From assembly GCA_963800865.1 (NCBI GenBank), contig CAWDCL010000004.1:620001-684000 (forward strand): DNA of 64,000 nt, given 5' to 3'. Source of the stretch: JALOKP01 sp963800865 (GTDB lineage Bacteria; Acidobacteriota; Polarisedimenticolia; J045). Under the pieces are notes generated by a model that saw only the letters and a list, made by a program, of their open reading frames with translations, made no database searches and had not been told where the DNA came from. Numbering within the stretch: the stretch's first letter is position 1; the number at the start of each line of letters is the position of its first letter. A program made the translations under genes and the position numbers. Shown here piece by piece: positions 19,733 through 27,791 of the stretch.

Positions 19733-19744
19733 GGTATACATACC
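19733..19744 (-). promoter_or_regulatory. Inverted repeat upstream of vapB locus 1, candidate operator
   Basis: GGTAT-AC-ATACC lies 4 bp before the antitoxin ATG and contains -10-like TATACC/TATGTA text. Position fits autorepression by VapB. Short, so it may be chance. Confidence 0.35.
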
Positions 19745-19860
19745 GCTGGCCCCGGGCGCCCGCAACCCCGCCCTCGAAAGGATATCCACCCGCCGGGTCC
19801 GCGCCGAGGCGAAAGGAGCAGCACCGTCCCGGAGGCGGGAGCGGCAGGCCCCGTGGACGC

Positions 19861-20235
19861 CTACCGCGCCCGCTCCGGCAGGATTTCGGTCCAGTAGTCG
19901 TCCGGGTCGTGGATGAAGTAGATCCCCATCGCGGGGTTCTCGTAGCAGATGCAGCCCATCGCGTCGTGCTTCGCGTGGGCGGCGGCGTAGTCGTCGACGA
20001 CCAGCGCCAGGTGGAACTCGTTGTCGCCGAGGTCGTACGGCTCGGTGCGGTCGCGCAGCCAGGTCAGCTCGAGCTGGTGCGGGCTCTGGCCGTCCCCGAG
20101 GAAGACGATCACGAAGCGGCCGTCCTCGGCCTCCTTGCGGCGGACCTCGACCAGGCCCAGCGCCTCGCGGTAGAAGGCCAGGCTGCGCGGCAGGTCGAGG
20201 ACGTTGATGTTGTTGTGGGCGAAGCGGAATCGCAT
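19861..20235 (-). CDS. Glyoxalase/VOC-fold protein (lactoylglutathione lyase-like)
   Basis: 124-residue single-domain vicinal-oxygen-chelate protein. Two beta-alpha-beta-beta-beta modules are visible (NNINVLDLPRSLAFYREALG and FHLALVVDDYAAAHAKHDAM). Candidate metal ligands: His near 7, Glu in QLELTW, His in EFHLAL and Glu in YWTEILPE, the glyoxalase I set. Detoxification of methylglyoxal adducts is the family role; a fosfomycin-type or other VOC activity cannot be excluded. ATG 20235 lies 2 bp after the PIN toxin stop, so it is co-transcribed with the toxin-antitoxin genes of locus 2. Confidence 0.87.
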   Translation of the reverse strand: MRFRFAHNNINVLDLPRSLAFYREALGLVEVRRKEAEDGRFVIVFLGDGQSPHQLELTWLRDRTEPYDLGDNEFHLALVVDDYAAAHAKHDAMGCICYENPAMGIYFIHDPDDYWTEILPERAR

Positions 20236-20237
20236 GG

Positions 20238-20684
20238 TCACGGCTCCCTCCCGGCGGCGAACGGGTTCACGATCTTCAGCGGCGCGAAGCGCAGGAAGTC
20301 CCGGTCGCCGGTGAGCAGCTCGGCGACCCCGTGCTCGAGGCACAGCGCCGCGATGTGCGCGTCGTGGACCAGGTTCCCCCCGGCGCCGGAGGAGCGGAGG
20401 AGGGAGATCATGATCTCGGCGTGCCGTGGGGTCTCCGCCAGCAGGATCAGGCTCGGCGACGCGAGGATGGCCGAGAGATCCGCCAGCGCGCGGTCCATCG
20501 GTACGGGAGGATGAAATACGCGCGGATGCGTGACGAGGCGCAGGAACTCGTACACGCAAGGCCAGGGGATGGCCCACGGTGCGGCGCCGTCCGCGAGTTC
20601 CTTCAGGACCTGCCGCGCGGCGCGGTGAAAATCGCTGCCCGCGATCTCCGCGTGCACGAGGACGTTGGTGTCGACCGCGCGCAT
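20238..20684 (-). CDS. VapC-type PIN domain toxin (locus 2)
   Basis: 148-residue PIN-domain ribonuclease. Active-site acids in AVDTNVLVHAE, VYEFLRLVTHPR, LVHDAHIAALCLEHG and LTGDRDFLRFA match locus 1. It follows its antitoxin by 3 bp and is followed by the VOC gene after 2 bp. Sequence similarity to the locus 1 toxin runs over the whole length, so the two arose by duplication or by repeated transfer of one family. Confidence 0.9.
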   Translation of the reverse strand: MRAVDTNVLVHAEIAGSDFHRAARQVLKELADGAAPWAIPWPCVYEFLRLVTHPRVFHPPVPMDRALADLSAILASPSLILLAETPRHAEIMISLLRSSGAGGNLVHDAHIAALCLEHGVAELLTGDRDFLRFAPLKIVNPFAAGREP

Positions 20685-20687
20685 CGC

Positions 20688-20939
20688 TCACCGGGCATCG
20701 TGCCGGTCGTGCCGGTCGAGCAGGTCGAACAGCGCGTCCCGGTCGAAGAGGTCGACGCCGGGCTGCGGGGTGGCTTGCCAGCCCTTGAGGATGAGGTGGT
20801 ACGGCTTGCCGGGCCCGGCCCGCAGGGCCCGCCGCAGCAGCGCGTTGACCAGCGCCTGAACGGAGACCGACTGGTCCGCAGCGCGCTTCTTGAGGTCCAC
20901 CAGAAGATCCTCCTCGAGGGCGATGGTCGTGCGTTTCAT
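20688..20939 (-). CDS. VapB-type antitoxin (locus 2)
   Basis: 83-residue antitoxin: N-terminal ribbon-helix-helix-like MKRTTIALEEDLLVDLKKRA and a C-terminal toxin-binding tail containing PYHLILKGWQATPQPG. The tail shows the same aromatic-basic pattern as the locus 1 antitoxin, while the DNA-binding part differs. ATG 20939 is chosen because a good promoter ends about 10 bp upstream, which rules out the longer frame. Confidence 0.85.
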   Translation of the reverse strand: MKRTTIALEEDLLVDLKKRAADQSVSVQALVNALLRRALRAGPGKPYHLILKGWQATPQPGVDLFDRDALFDLLDRHDRHDAR

Positions 20940-20948
20940 CACATAAAG

Positions 20949-20977
20949 ATGGTACAGTGGAAGCATCATGATGTCAA
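20949..20977 (-). promoter_or_regulatory. Promoter of vapBC locus 2 with palindrome in the spacer
   Basis: On the minus strand, TTGACA (20977-20972), a 17-bp spacer, then TACCAT (20954-20949). The spacer carries the perfect palindrome CATCATGATG (20964-20973), a good candidate for VapB binding and autorepression. The transcript would start within a few bases of the antitoxin ATG. Confidence 0.55.
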
Positions 20978-21018
20978 AATGTCGAGTGGCGCCGCGGTGG
21001 TTCCGTCCCGCCCGCGGG

Positions 21019-21850
21019 ATGGAGGCCGATCGTCACCAGCGGCGCGCCTCGCGGATCCTCCGCGTCCTGGCCGCGGCCGGCCTCCTGCTGGCGACCGCCT
21101 GCGTCCCCCGGGCCGTCACCCCGATCCGCACGGTCTCGCTCGCTGAGCGCCCGTCGAAGAGCCTCGTCGTGCTGCTCCCCGGCCGCTTCGACGACGCGGA
21201 CGAATTCGCGCGGCGCCATTTCCCCGAGATCGCGCGCGAGGCCGGCGGCACGTTCGACATCGTCGCGGTCGACGCGCACCTGGGCTACTACGAGGGCGGC
21301 GCGATCGCGGAACGGCTCGAAGAGGACGTCATCCGCCCGGCGCGCGCGCGCGGCTACGAGCGGATCTGGCTGGCCGGGATCTCGCTGGGGGGCCTCGGCG
21401 CGATCATCTACGGCGATCTCCACCCCGGCGGCGTCGACGGCGTGTTCCTGATCGCGCCCTACCTCGGCCCCGACGACGGCGCGGCGGCGGTGGCCGCGGC
21501 CGGCGGTCTCGCCGCGTGGACGCCGCCACCGGGCCCGCGCGACGCGCTCGGCTTCGCCGACCGGATCTGGGCCGGGGCGAAGGAGCCTGGTCGCACGCCC
21601 GCAGCCGGTCGTGCTGGCCTACGGCCACGACGACAAGCTCGCGGCGTCGCATCGCGTCCTGGCCGCGGCGCTGCCGCCCCGGCGGGTGCTCGTCGTGCCC
21701 GGCGGCCACGACTGGGAGCCGTGGCAGGCGGCGTGGCGGCAGTTCGTCGAGGCGGGGTTCGTGGAGCGGGGGGCCGAGGCGGGCTTCAGCGGCGCGGCCG
21801 CTTCTTCGCCGGCCCGCGAGCCGGCGGCTCCGCCTTCCGCTCCTCGATGA
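21019..21850 (+). CDS. Alpha/beta-hydrolase lipoprotein, frameshifted
   Basis: Predicted exported esterase-like protein of about 276 residues once one extra base near 21583 is discounted. N-terminus ILRVLAAAGLLLATACVP looks like a lipoprotein signal with Cys near 27. The nucleophile elbow is GISLGGLGAIIYG, the acid AYGHDDKLAASH and the His in VVPGGHDWEPW. The break falls in GCGAAGGAGCCTGG, between the nucleophile and the acid/His part, so as written the protein would lose two triad residues. I start at ATG 21019; an upstream in-frame ATG at 20968 would overlap the vapBC promoter. Its 3' end overlaps the convergent gene at 21786 by 65 bp. Either a sequence error or a pseudogene. Confidence 0.72.
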
Positions 21851-22070
21851 CCGCGAGCGCGTCCTCCAGCACCGGGATCACGAGGCGGTCCTTCGGGGCG
21901 TTCGCACGCACGAGAGCTCGTTCCAGCCGCTCGATCGGCGCAAGTTCGAGCAGGATCAAGGTGTGCCAGGCGTTCTCGCGGTCGACCTGCGGGCGGCGTG
22001 CGAGGATCCTCTCCAGCACCGCAAGCCGCTCGCGGGTCCGCGCGGCAGCGAGGTCGGGCGGCTCGCTCAT
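21786..22070 (-). CDS. Small protein coupled to HprK-like kinase, 94 aa
   Basis: Not recognised. The protein is mostly helical: residues 5-75 alternate charged and hydrophobic positions (LAVLERILARRPQVDRENAW, LILLELAPIERLERALVRA, LVIPVLEDALAVIEERK), and the last 15 residues are basic and Pro-rich. The ATG overlaps the stop of the HprK-like gene in ATGA, so its synthesis is tied to that kinase and it may be a substrate or partner. No Ser/His in a phosphocarrier-like loop is evident. Confidence 0.68.
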   Translation of the reverse strand: MSEPPDLAAARTRERLAVLERILARRPQVDRENAWHTLILLELAPIERLERALVRANAPKDRLVIPVLEDALAVIEERKAEPPARGPAKKRPRR

Positions 22071-23173
22071 TGCGGGCCGGCCGGCGCCCCGGCCGCAGCG
22101 CGGATCCACCCCGCCGTCGCCTCCGCCGTCGCCTCCGGCGCCCCGGTGACCAGCCACCCCAGCCGGCGCCCGGCGATCGCCGCGCCCAGCTCCGCCGCCA
22201 GCCGGCCGGTGTCGCCACCGAGCCGGCCCATCAGCGCACCCTGCGGCCGGCGGTTCTGGACCTCGCGCAGCAGCAGGAAGAGCGCGCGCACCGGGTCCGC
22301 CGGGACGACCGCCGCCGCGCGGCCCGGCGGCGGCGCGGTCCCGGCGGTCCCGTGCTCCAGCACGACGTCGCGCGCCGCGTCGAGCGCCGCTGCCAGCGCG
22401 GCGTGATCGGTCGCCACCGGGTCGACCGCCAGCACGAACTCGTCGCCGTCGCGCGCCGCAAGCGAGACGCCCCGCAGCGCGACCAGGCACTCGATCAGCG
22501 GCCCCGGATCGGCGACGCAGGCGACGCGCCACCGGAACGGGTCGCGCGGGGCGGGCGCGGCGTCGCGGCCGTCGAACAGCAGCACGCCGCCGAGCGGGAG
22601 CGGCGCGGATTCCCAGTCGGATGCGTGCAGCGCCGCCCGGCCGCGGCGCTCGGTGAGCCGCGCCGCGGTCTCGTGCCCCGGCCCCTCGCGCACGCCGAGC
22701 GACTTGGGGAACGGGTGCACGAGCCCGGTCGCCAGCTCGAGCGGCGCGAAGTCGTCCGACAGCAGCCGGAAGCCGCGCTCGAGCAGCGACAGGGTCAGCG
22801 TCGTCTTGCCCGCGCCGGAGGGGCCGGCCAGCAGCCACGCGCGCCCGGCGTGCGCCACGGCGCCGGCGTGCAGGACCGCGAACCCCGCGACGCGGTCGAG
22901 CAGCGCTTCGAAGACGCGCGCGAAGAGCTGCTCGGGCGCGGGGCCGCAGCCGGGGCCGGGGCTGAGGCCGGCGTCTCCCGGGTCTCCCGCACCCCCCGCA
23001 TCGAACGCCGCTCCGTCCCAGCCTTCACCCGCGGCGGCCGGCTCCGGCACGACGAACGTCCCCAGGTCGTGCCGCAGCAGGGCGACCAGCTCCGGGCGCC
23101 CCGTCAGGACGAGCATCCGGGCGTCGAGGAGCTCGATCGGGACGCGGAACGCGGCGTGCGGCGGTTCGGCCAT
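22067..23173 (-). CDS. HPr kinase-like P-loop protein
   Basis: 368-residue protein of the HprK/PEPCK-like P-loop family. Core motifs: AVLHAGAVAHAGRAWLLAGP with GPSGAGKTTLT near 120 (intact Walker A), LLSDDFAPLEL near 140 (kinase 2) and PFPKSLGVREG near 155, the order seen in HprK C-terminal kinase domains. The N-terminal 90 residues are unrelated to HprK's and include a Gly/Pro/Ala linker. True HPr kinases act with PTS HPr; no ptsH is nearby, and HprK-related proteins are also found in peptide-modification clusters, so the substrate is unknown. Stop and next start overlap (ATGA). Confidence 0.8.
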   Translation of the reverse strand: MAEPPHAAFRVPIELLDARMLVLTGRPELVALLRHDLGTFVVPEPAAAGEGWDGAAFDAGGAGDPGDAGLSPGPGCGPAPEQLFARVFEALLDRVAGFAVLHAGAVAHAGRAWLLAGPSGAGKTTLTLSLLERGFRLLSDDFAPLELATGLVHPFPKSLGVREGPGHETAARLTERRGRAALHASDWESAPLPLGGVLLFDGRDAAPAPRDPFRWRVACVADPGPLIECLVALRGVSLAARDGDEFVLAVDPVATDHAALAAALDAARDVVLEHGTAGTAPPPGRAAAVVPADPVRALFLLLREVQNRRPQGALMGRLGGDTGRLAAELGAAIAGRRLGWLVTGAPEATAEATAGWIRAAAGAPAGPQ

Positions 23174-23185
23174 CGCCGAGCGATT

Positions 23186-23857
23186 CTAGTGCCCCGTCCC
23201 GCGGAACAGCGCCTCCAGCTCCGGCGCCGACTCGGCGTCGACCAGCGCCAGCACCTCGTCGCCCACCGCGAAGACCACGTCGCCGCGCGGGATGACGACG
23301 TCGGCCCCGCGCAGGATCGCGCAGATCACCGAGTCTCGGGGGAGGGGGAGCTCGCGCAGCGACAGCCCGACGGCGCGGGCGCCCGGCGGCAGCTTCTCGC
23401 TCACCAGCGAGAAACTGCCCCGGCGCAGCTTGAGCAGCGTCATCATGTCGCCCAGCGACATCTCCTGCTCGATCAGGCTGGCCAGGATGTCGGCCTGGTT
23501 GAGCGCCACGTCGACGTGGAACTTCTCGTCGAACAGCCACGCGAACCGGGGGTCGTTGATCGTCGCGATCGTGCGCGGCACCTTGAACCGCTCGCGGGCC
23601 AGGAAGCAGACCGACAGGTTTTCCGGGTCGCTCGACATCGAGGCCACGACGACGTCGGCCCCGGCGATCCCGGCCAGCTCGAGCGTGCGCGGGTCGGTCG
23701 GGTTGCCTTCCCAGATGACCTCGGTCGGCAGCTCGCGGTGCAGGTGGGCGAGCACGTCCAGGCGGTGCTCGACCAGGCGCACGTGGTGGTGCTGCTCGTG
23801 GAGCGTGCGGGCGAGGCGCGCCGCCGTTCGACCGCCTCCCGCGACCAGGACGAACAC
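23186..23857 (-). CDS. TrkA-like RCK protein, second copy
   Basis: 223-residue potassium-channel/transporter regulator. TrkA-N Rossmann domain at 1-120 (VFVLVAGGGRTAARLARTL with a nucleotide-binding Gly-rich turn) and a TrkA-C domain to the end (VICAILRGADVVIPRGDVVF, DEVLALVDAE). Start GTG 23857 follows the first TrkA stop by 2 bp with an AGGGAGG site inside the upstream gene. Fused or duplicated RCK units normally make one TrkA polypeptide; here two separate half-size subunits would heteromerise. Confidence 0.87.
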   Translation of the reverse strand: MFVLVAGGGRTAARLARTLHEQHHHVRLVEHRLDVLAHLHRELPTEVIWEGNPTDPRTLELAGIAGADVVVASMSSDPENLSVCFLARERFKVPRTIATINDPRFAWLFDEKFHVDVALNQADILASLIEQEMSLGDMMTLLKLRRGSFSLVSEKLPPGARAVGLSLRELPLPRDSVICAILRGADVVIPRGDVVFAVGDEVLALVDAESAPELEALFRGTGH

Positions 23858-23859
23858 GG

Positions 23860-24516
23860 TCAGGCCTCCCTGGCGTCGAAGCGGCGCCGCAGCTCGTCCA
23901 CGCCCTCGAGCGGGGCCGCGACGTGGACCAGGTCGCCGGTCTCGAGCCGCGTCTCCGGCGTCGGCAGGCTGGCCCGGCCGCCGCGCGTCACCGAGACGGC
24001 CGTGCAGGCCACGCCGTCGGTCAGGGCGGACAGCGCGCGGCCGCTCCACGACGACGGCACGCGCAGCTCGTAGATCTCGACCTCGCCGTTGCCGGCCGAG
24101 AAGACCGTCCGCAGCAGCGGGCTCTCGAGCAGCTCCTCGATCCGCTGCGCGCCCCACGCCGTCGAGCTGACCGTCTGCAGGCCGAGCGCCTCGTGCAGCG
24201 CCCGCCAGCGCGGGTCGTAGTTGCGGGCGACGACCGAGGAGACCTTGTAGGTCGTCCGCGCGACGTGCGCCACGACGGCGTTCACGGCGTCCGAGTTGGT
24301 GACCGCGGCGAGCGCGCCCGCCTTCTCGATCCCGGCCCGCTCGAGCACGCCCTCCGCGAGCGGCTCGGCCTCGATCGTCCGGCCGCGCCACGCGGGATCG
24401 AGGTGCTGGAACGACGAGCCGACGTGGTCGATGACGGTGACGTCGTGTCCGCGCCGGCTCAGCTCCTCGGCCAGCTCGGAGCCCACGCGCCCGCACCCGA
24501 CGACGATGACCTGCAT
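23860..24516 (-). CDS. TrkA-like RCK protein, first copy
   Basis: 218-residue RCK protein. NAD(H)-binding Rossmann fold MQVIVVGCGRVGSELAEELS, acidic end of strand 2 in VTVIDH, then TrkA-C (ALSALTDGVACTAVSVTR, ETGDLVHVAA). Starts immediately after the KimA-like stop codon. Expected to gate potassium flux by nucleotide binding. Confidence 0.9.
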   Translation of the reverse strand: MQVIVVGCGRVGSELAEELSRRGHDVTVIDHVGSSFQHLDPAWRGRTIEAEPLAEGVLERAGIEKAGALAAVTNSDAVNAVVAHVARTTYKVSSVVARNYDPRWRALHEALGLQTVSSTAWGAQRIEELLESPLLRTVFSAGNGEVEIYELRVPSSWSGRALSALTDGVACTAVSVTRGGRASLPTPETRLETGDLVHVAAPLEGVDELRRRFDAREA

Positions 24517-26481
24517 CTAGCTCCTCGCTTCCTCGGCCCCGACCTGGTACGGGACGCTGGTGATGACGATCCCGCGCTCGAACAGCAGGGCCAGGCGCAG
24601 CATCATCGCAGTCTGTGCGTGGAGCAGGTTGTGCCACGAATGGCGCGGCACGAACTGCGGCACGATGATCGTGATGACCTCGTTCGGCTGCCGTTCCCTG
24701 GCCACGGTGCGGATGTAATCGAGCAGCGGCTCCACGAGCAGCCGGTACGGCGAGTTGACCACGACGAGGCGCACACCCGCGCCCCACTCGCCCCACTTCT
24801 TCTCCATCGCGGCGGTCGACTCGGGATCGGTCGAGACGTAGACCGCGGTCACGTCCTCGGAGAGGGCGCGCGCGTAGAGCAGCGCGCCCAGCGTGCCGCG
24901 GTGGACGCCGCTGATCGGCAGGATGACGCGGTGGCGGTCGACGCGCGGCGGCGTGCCGAAATCTTCGAGCGAGAGCCGGCGGGCCAGGTCGGCATAGTGC
25001 CGGTGGATCGCGTAGAAGACCCCCACCAGCGCCGGGATGGCGAGCAGTACGACCCACGCCCCGTCGCTGAACTTCGTCACCGCGAAGACCAGCGTGACGA
25101 TCGCCGTCAGCAGGGCGCCGAAGCCGTTGAGGATCATCTTCAGCGGCCAGCGCCGGTCGAAGCGCAGGGTCGAGCCGCGCTCGTGCCGCTCCTCGCCCGG
25201 GACGAGCTGCCTGCACTTCCACGCCCGACGGGACATCCCGGCCTGCGAGAGCGTGAAGGACAGGAAGACGCCGATCGCGTAGAGCGGGATCAGGCCGGTC
25301 ACGCTGGCCGAGAAGATGACGATCAGGAGCGACGCGACCGCCGCCAGCACGGCGATCCCGCGCGAGAAGACCAGCCGGCTGCCGCGGTAGGTGAGCTGCC
25401 GCGGCAGGTAACCGTCGGCGGCCTGCAGCGCGGCGAGGCGCGGGAAGCCGGCATAGGCGGTGTTGGCGGCCATCGCCAGGATCATCGTCGTGGCCGCGAT
25501 CGCCGCGAGGTAGAGCGCTCCGCGGCCCGAGAACACCGTTCGCGCGAGCTGGGAGATGACCGTCTCGTGCTCGGACGGCACGGCGTGGACCGCCCCGGCG
25601 AGGTAGCTGATCGACAGGAAGAGCGTGCCGAGGATCCCGGACATCCAGATCAGGGTGATCCCGGCGTTGCGGCTGCGCGGCTCGCTGAAGGCCGGGATTC
25701 CGTTCGAGATCGCCTCGACGCCGGTCAGCGCGGCGGTCCCGCTGCTGAAGGCGTGGAGCAGCAGGAACAGGCCGATCGCGCGGGTCGGTTCGCTGTCGAA
25801 GGGCGGCGGGTCGGCAACCGCGCCCAGCGTGCCGAGCGCGAGCCGCACGAAGGCGACCCCGACCGTCAGGACCATCATCACCAGGAAGAAGTAGGTCGGG
25901 ATCGCGAACACCGTCCCCGACTCCTTCGCCCCGCGGAGGTTGATGAACGAGACCAGCACGACGAGCACGATCGCGACGATCACGCGGAACGGGAAGACGG
26001 CCGGAAAGGCCGACGTGACCTGGGCGACGGCGGAGGAGACGGAAACCGCGACCGTCAGGATGTAGTCCATCAGCAGCGCCGCGCCGGCGACCTGGGCCGC
26101 GAACTCGCCCAGGTTGTCGCGCGCCACGATGTAGGCTCCGCCGCCGCCGGGGTAGGCGTGGATCGTCTGCTCGTAGGAGATCGTGACGATCAGCAGCAGC
26201 AGCGCGATCGCGATCGCGATCGGGAAGACGTAGGCGAGGGCGGCGGTGCCGGCCATCGCCAGGATGATCATGATCTCCTGCGTCGCGTAGGCCGTGGAGG
26301 AGAGCGCATCGGACGAGAAGACGGCGAGGCCGACACCCTTCCCGATCGACTGGTGCGGCGCGTCGGCGGTGGGCAGGGGGCGGCCGAAGAGCCAGGTGCG
26401 CCAGGCGCGGCGGGGCGGGGCGCCGGACTCGCGATACCCCGGTGGGCCGGCCGCACCGGGGCGAACGAACGAACGATCCAT
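24517..26481 (-). CDS. KimA-like potassium transporter (APC superfamily)
   Basis: 654-residue membrane protein with 12 hydrophobic segments followed by a soluble C-terminal domain of about 170 residues. SSDALSSTAYATQEIMI near 55 and YPGGGGAYIVARDNLG near 110 are the KimA/YdaO hallmarks; RVILPISGVHRGTLGALLYA marks the USP-like cytosolic domain. Known KimA imports K+ with protons and is regulated by cyclic-di-AMP at that domain. The two TrkA-like genes follow with no gap, supporting potassium uptake. General amino acid permease is the weaker alternative. Confidence 0.85.
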   Translation of the reverse strand: MDRSFVRPGAAGPPGYRESGAPPRRAWRTWLFGRPLPTADAPHQSIGKGVGLAVFSSDALSSTAYATQEIMIILAMAGTAALAYVFPIAIAIALLLLIVTISYEQTIHAYPGGGGAYIVARDNLGEFAAQVAGAALLMDYILTVAVSVSSAVAQVTSAFPAVFPFRVIVAIVLVVLVSFINLRGAKESGTVFAIPTYFFLVMMVLTVGVAFVRLALGTLGAVADPPPFDSEPTRAIGLFLLLHAFSSGTAALTGVEAISNGIPAFSEPRSRNAGITLIWMSGILGTLFLSISYLAGAVHAVPSEHETVISQLARTVFSGRGALYLAAIAATTMILAMAANTAYAGFPRLAALQAADGYLPRQLTYRGSRLVFSRGIAVLAAVASLLIVIFSASVTGLIPLYAIGVFLSFTLSQAGMSRRAWKCRQLVPGEERHERGSTLRFDRRWPLKMILNGFGALLTAIVTLVFAVTKFSDGAWVVLLAIPALVGVFYAIHRHYADLARRLSLEDFGTPPRVDRHRVILPISGVHRGTLGALLYARALSEDVTAVYVSTDPESTAAMEKKWGEWGAGVRLVVVNSPYRLLVEPLLDYIRTVARERQPNEVITIIVPQFVPRHSWHNLLHAQTAMMLRLALLFERGIVITSVPYQVGAEEARS

Positions 26482-26484
26482 CGG

Positions 26485-26517
26485 CAGACGGGGAGGGACT
26501 CTAGCACACCCCGTCTG
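26485..26517 (-). terminator. Stem-loop between terC and the kimA-like gene
   Basis: CAGACGGGG pairs with CCCCGTCTG across a 15-nt loop, directly after the TerC stop codon and ending 3 bp before the transporter ATG. No U-run follows, so it may attenuate or limit ribosome access rather than terminate. Confidence 0.35.
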
Positions 26518-26521
26518 GCGG

Positions 26522-27547
26522 CTAGTGCCCGGCCCCGGCCTTCTCGCCGCGGGTGACGACCAGGGAGAGGGCGATCGACCCGAAGAGCAGCGCCGCGATG
26601 ATCCCCAAGGACCAGCTGATCGGGAACTTGCCGCCGTACAACTCGTTCAGCCAGACCATCTTCAGGCCGACGAAGACCAGGATCAGCCCCAGGCCGTACT
26701 TGAGCATCCGGAAGCGGTGCACCACGCCGGCCAGCAGGAAGTACATCGCGCGCAGCCCGAGGATCGCGAAGACGTTGGAGGTGTAGACGATCAGCGGCTC
26801 CTTGGTGATCGCGAAGATCGCGGGCACGGAGTCGACGGCGAAGATGATGTCGGAGATCTCGATGAAGGCCAGCGCGATGAACAGCGGGGTAGCGAAGAGC
26901 CGCCCCTCGCGGCGCAGGAAGAAACGCTGCCCCTCGATCGCCGGCGTGACCGGCAGGAACTTCTTCAGCAGCCGGATCAGGGGGTTCCTGTCGGGGTCGA
27001 TCGGCTTCTCGGGCGCGAAGAGGATCTTGAGGCCGGTCAGGATCAGGAAGGCGCCGAAGACGATGACGACGATGTGGTACTGCATCAGCACCGAGCCCGC
27101 GGCGATGAACAGGGCACGGAAGACCAGCGCGCCGAGGATCCCGTAGAACAGCACCCGGTGCTGGTAGCGCGGCGGGATCGCGAAGAAGTTGAAGACGACG
27201 ACGAAAACGAAAATGTTGTCGACGGCCAGGGACTTTTCGACCACGAGGCCGGTCAGGTACTCGAGGAAGACCTGCCAGGCGGCGGCGTCGGCCTGGAAGC
27301 CGGGGATCGCGGTGAGCCGCGTCTCGCCGGGCAGGTCCCAGAGCGCGTAGCCGTACAGCCCGACCCCGAAGAGCAGCGCCAGCGTGATCCAGACCACGGT
27401 CCAGATCGAGGCCTCCTTGAAGGAGACCTCGTGGGCCTCGCGGTGGAAGACCCCGAGGTCGAGCAGCAGCAGCAGCAGGACCATCCCCGTGAACCCGAGG
27501 TAGAACCCCCAGTACTGGGCGAACGGGAACAGCAGGGTGCTCTCCAA
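26522..27547 (-). CDS. TerC/Alx family integral membrane protein
   Basis: 341-residue membrane protein with about nine transmembrane segments. Acidic residues of the putative metal path are kept within the membrane: LLLLDLGVFHRE, EKSLAVDNIFVFVVVF and ALAFIEISDIIFAVDSVPAIF, the TerC signatures. Known members export manganese or help load metals onto exocytoplasmic enzymes. Start is TTG 27547, chosen for its GGGGGAGGA ribosome site. No yybP-ykoY riboswitch-like structure is apparent upstream. A second manganese exporter (MntP) is encoded at 61594. Confidence 0.92.
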   Translation of the reverse strand: MESTLLFPFAQYWGFYLGFTGMVLLLLLLDLGVFHREAHEVSFKEASIWTVVWITLALLFGVGLYGYALWDLPGETRLTAIPGFQADAAAWQVFLEYLTGLVVEKSLAVDNIFVFVVVFNFFAIPPRYQHRVLFYGILGALVFRALFIAAGSVLMQYHIVVIVFGAFLILTGLKILFAPEKPIDPDRNPLIRLLKKFLPVTPAIEGQRFFLRREGRLFATPLFIALAFIEISDIIFAVDSVPAIFAITKEPLIVYTSNVFAILGLRAMYFLLAGVVHRFRMLKYGLGLILVFVGLKMVWLNELYGGKFPISWSLGIIAALLFGSIALSLVVTRGEKAGAGH

Positions 27548-27791
27548 GCGGTCCTCCCCCGGCGGCCGGGCGCGGGCGCGATTGTAGGGAGGTTCGGGCC
27601 GTGGACAAACTGGACAAACCGGGGATCCAAGGCTGACCGGTCAGGCAGCCGGAGCCGGCCGGCCCGCCGGCGGTATCCGGGTGCCCCCGGGCGGCGGTTC
27701 GGATAAGATCATCCGGAAAGCCAAGAGACGAGATGAAGGCAGTCAGCCCGTTCGCGCGTCGCCTCCCCGCCTCCCGCCCCGGGAAGCGAGC

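Noticed and set aside
27548..27791. Manganese riboswitch (yybP-ykoY) upstream of the TerC gene
   Set aside because: The conserved paired helices and loop motifs are not evident by eye; the gap is mostly GC-rich with no clear structure.
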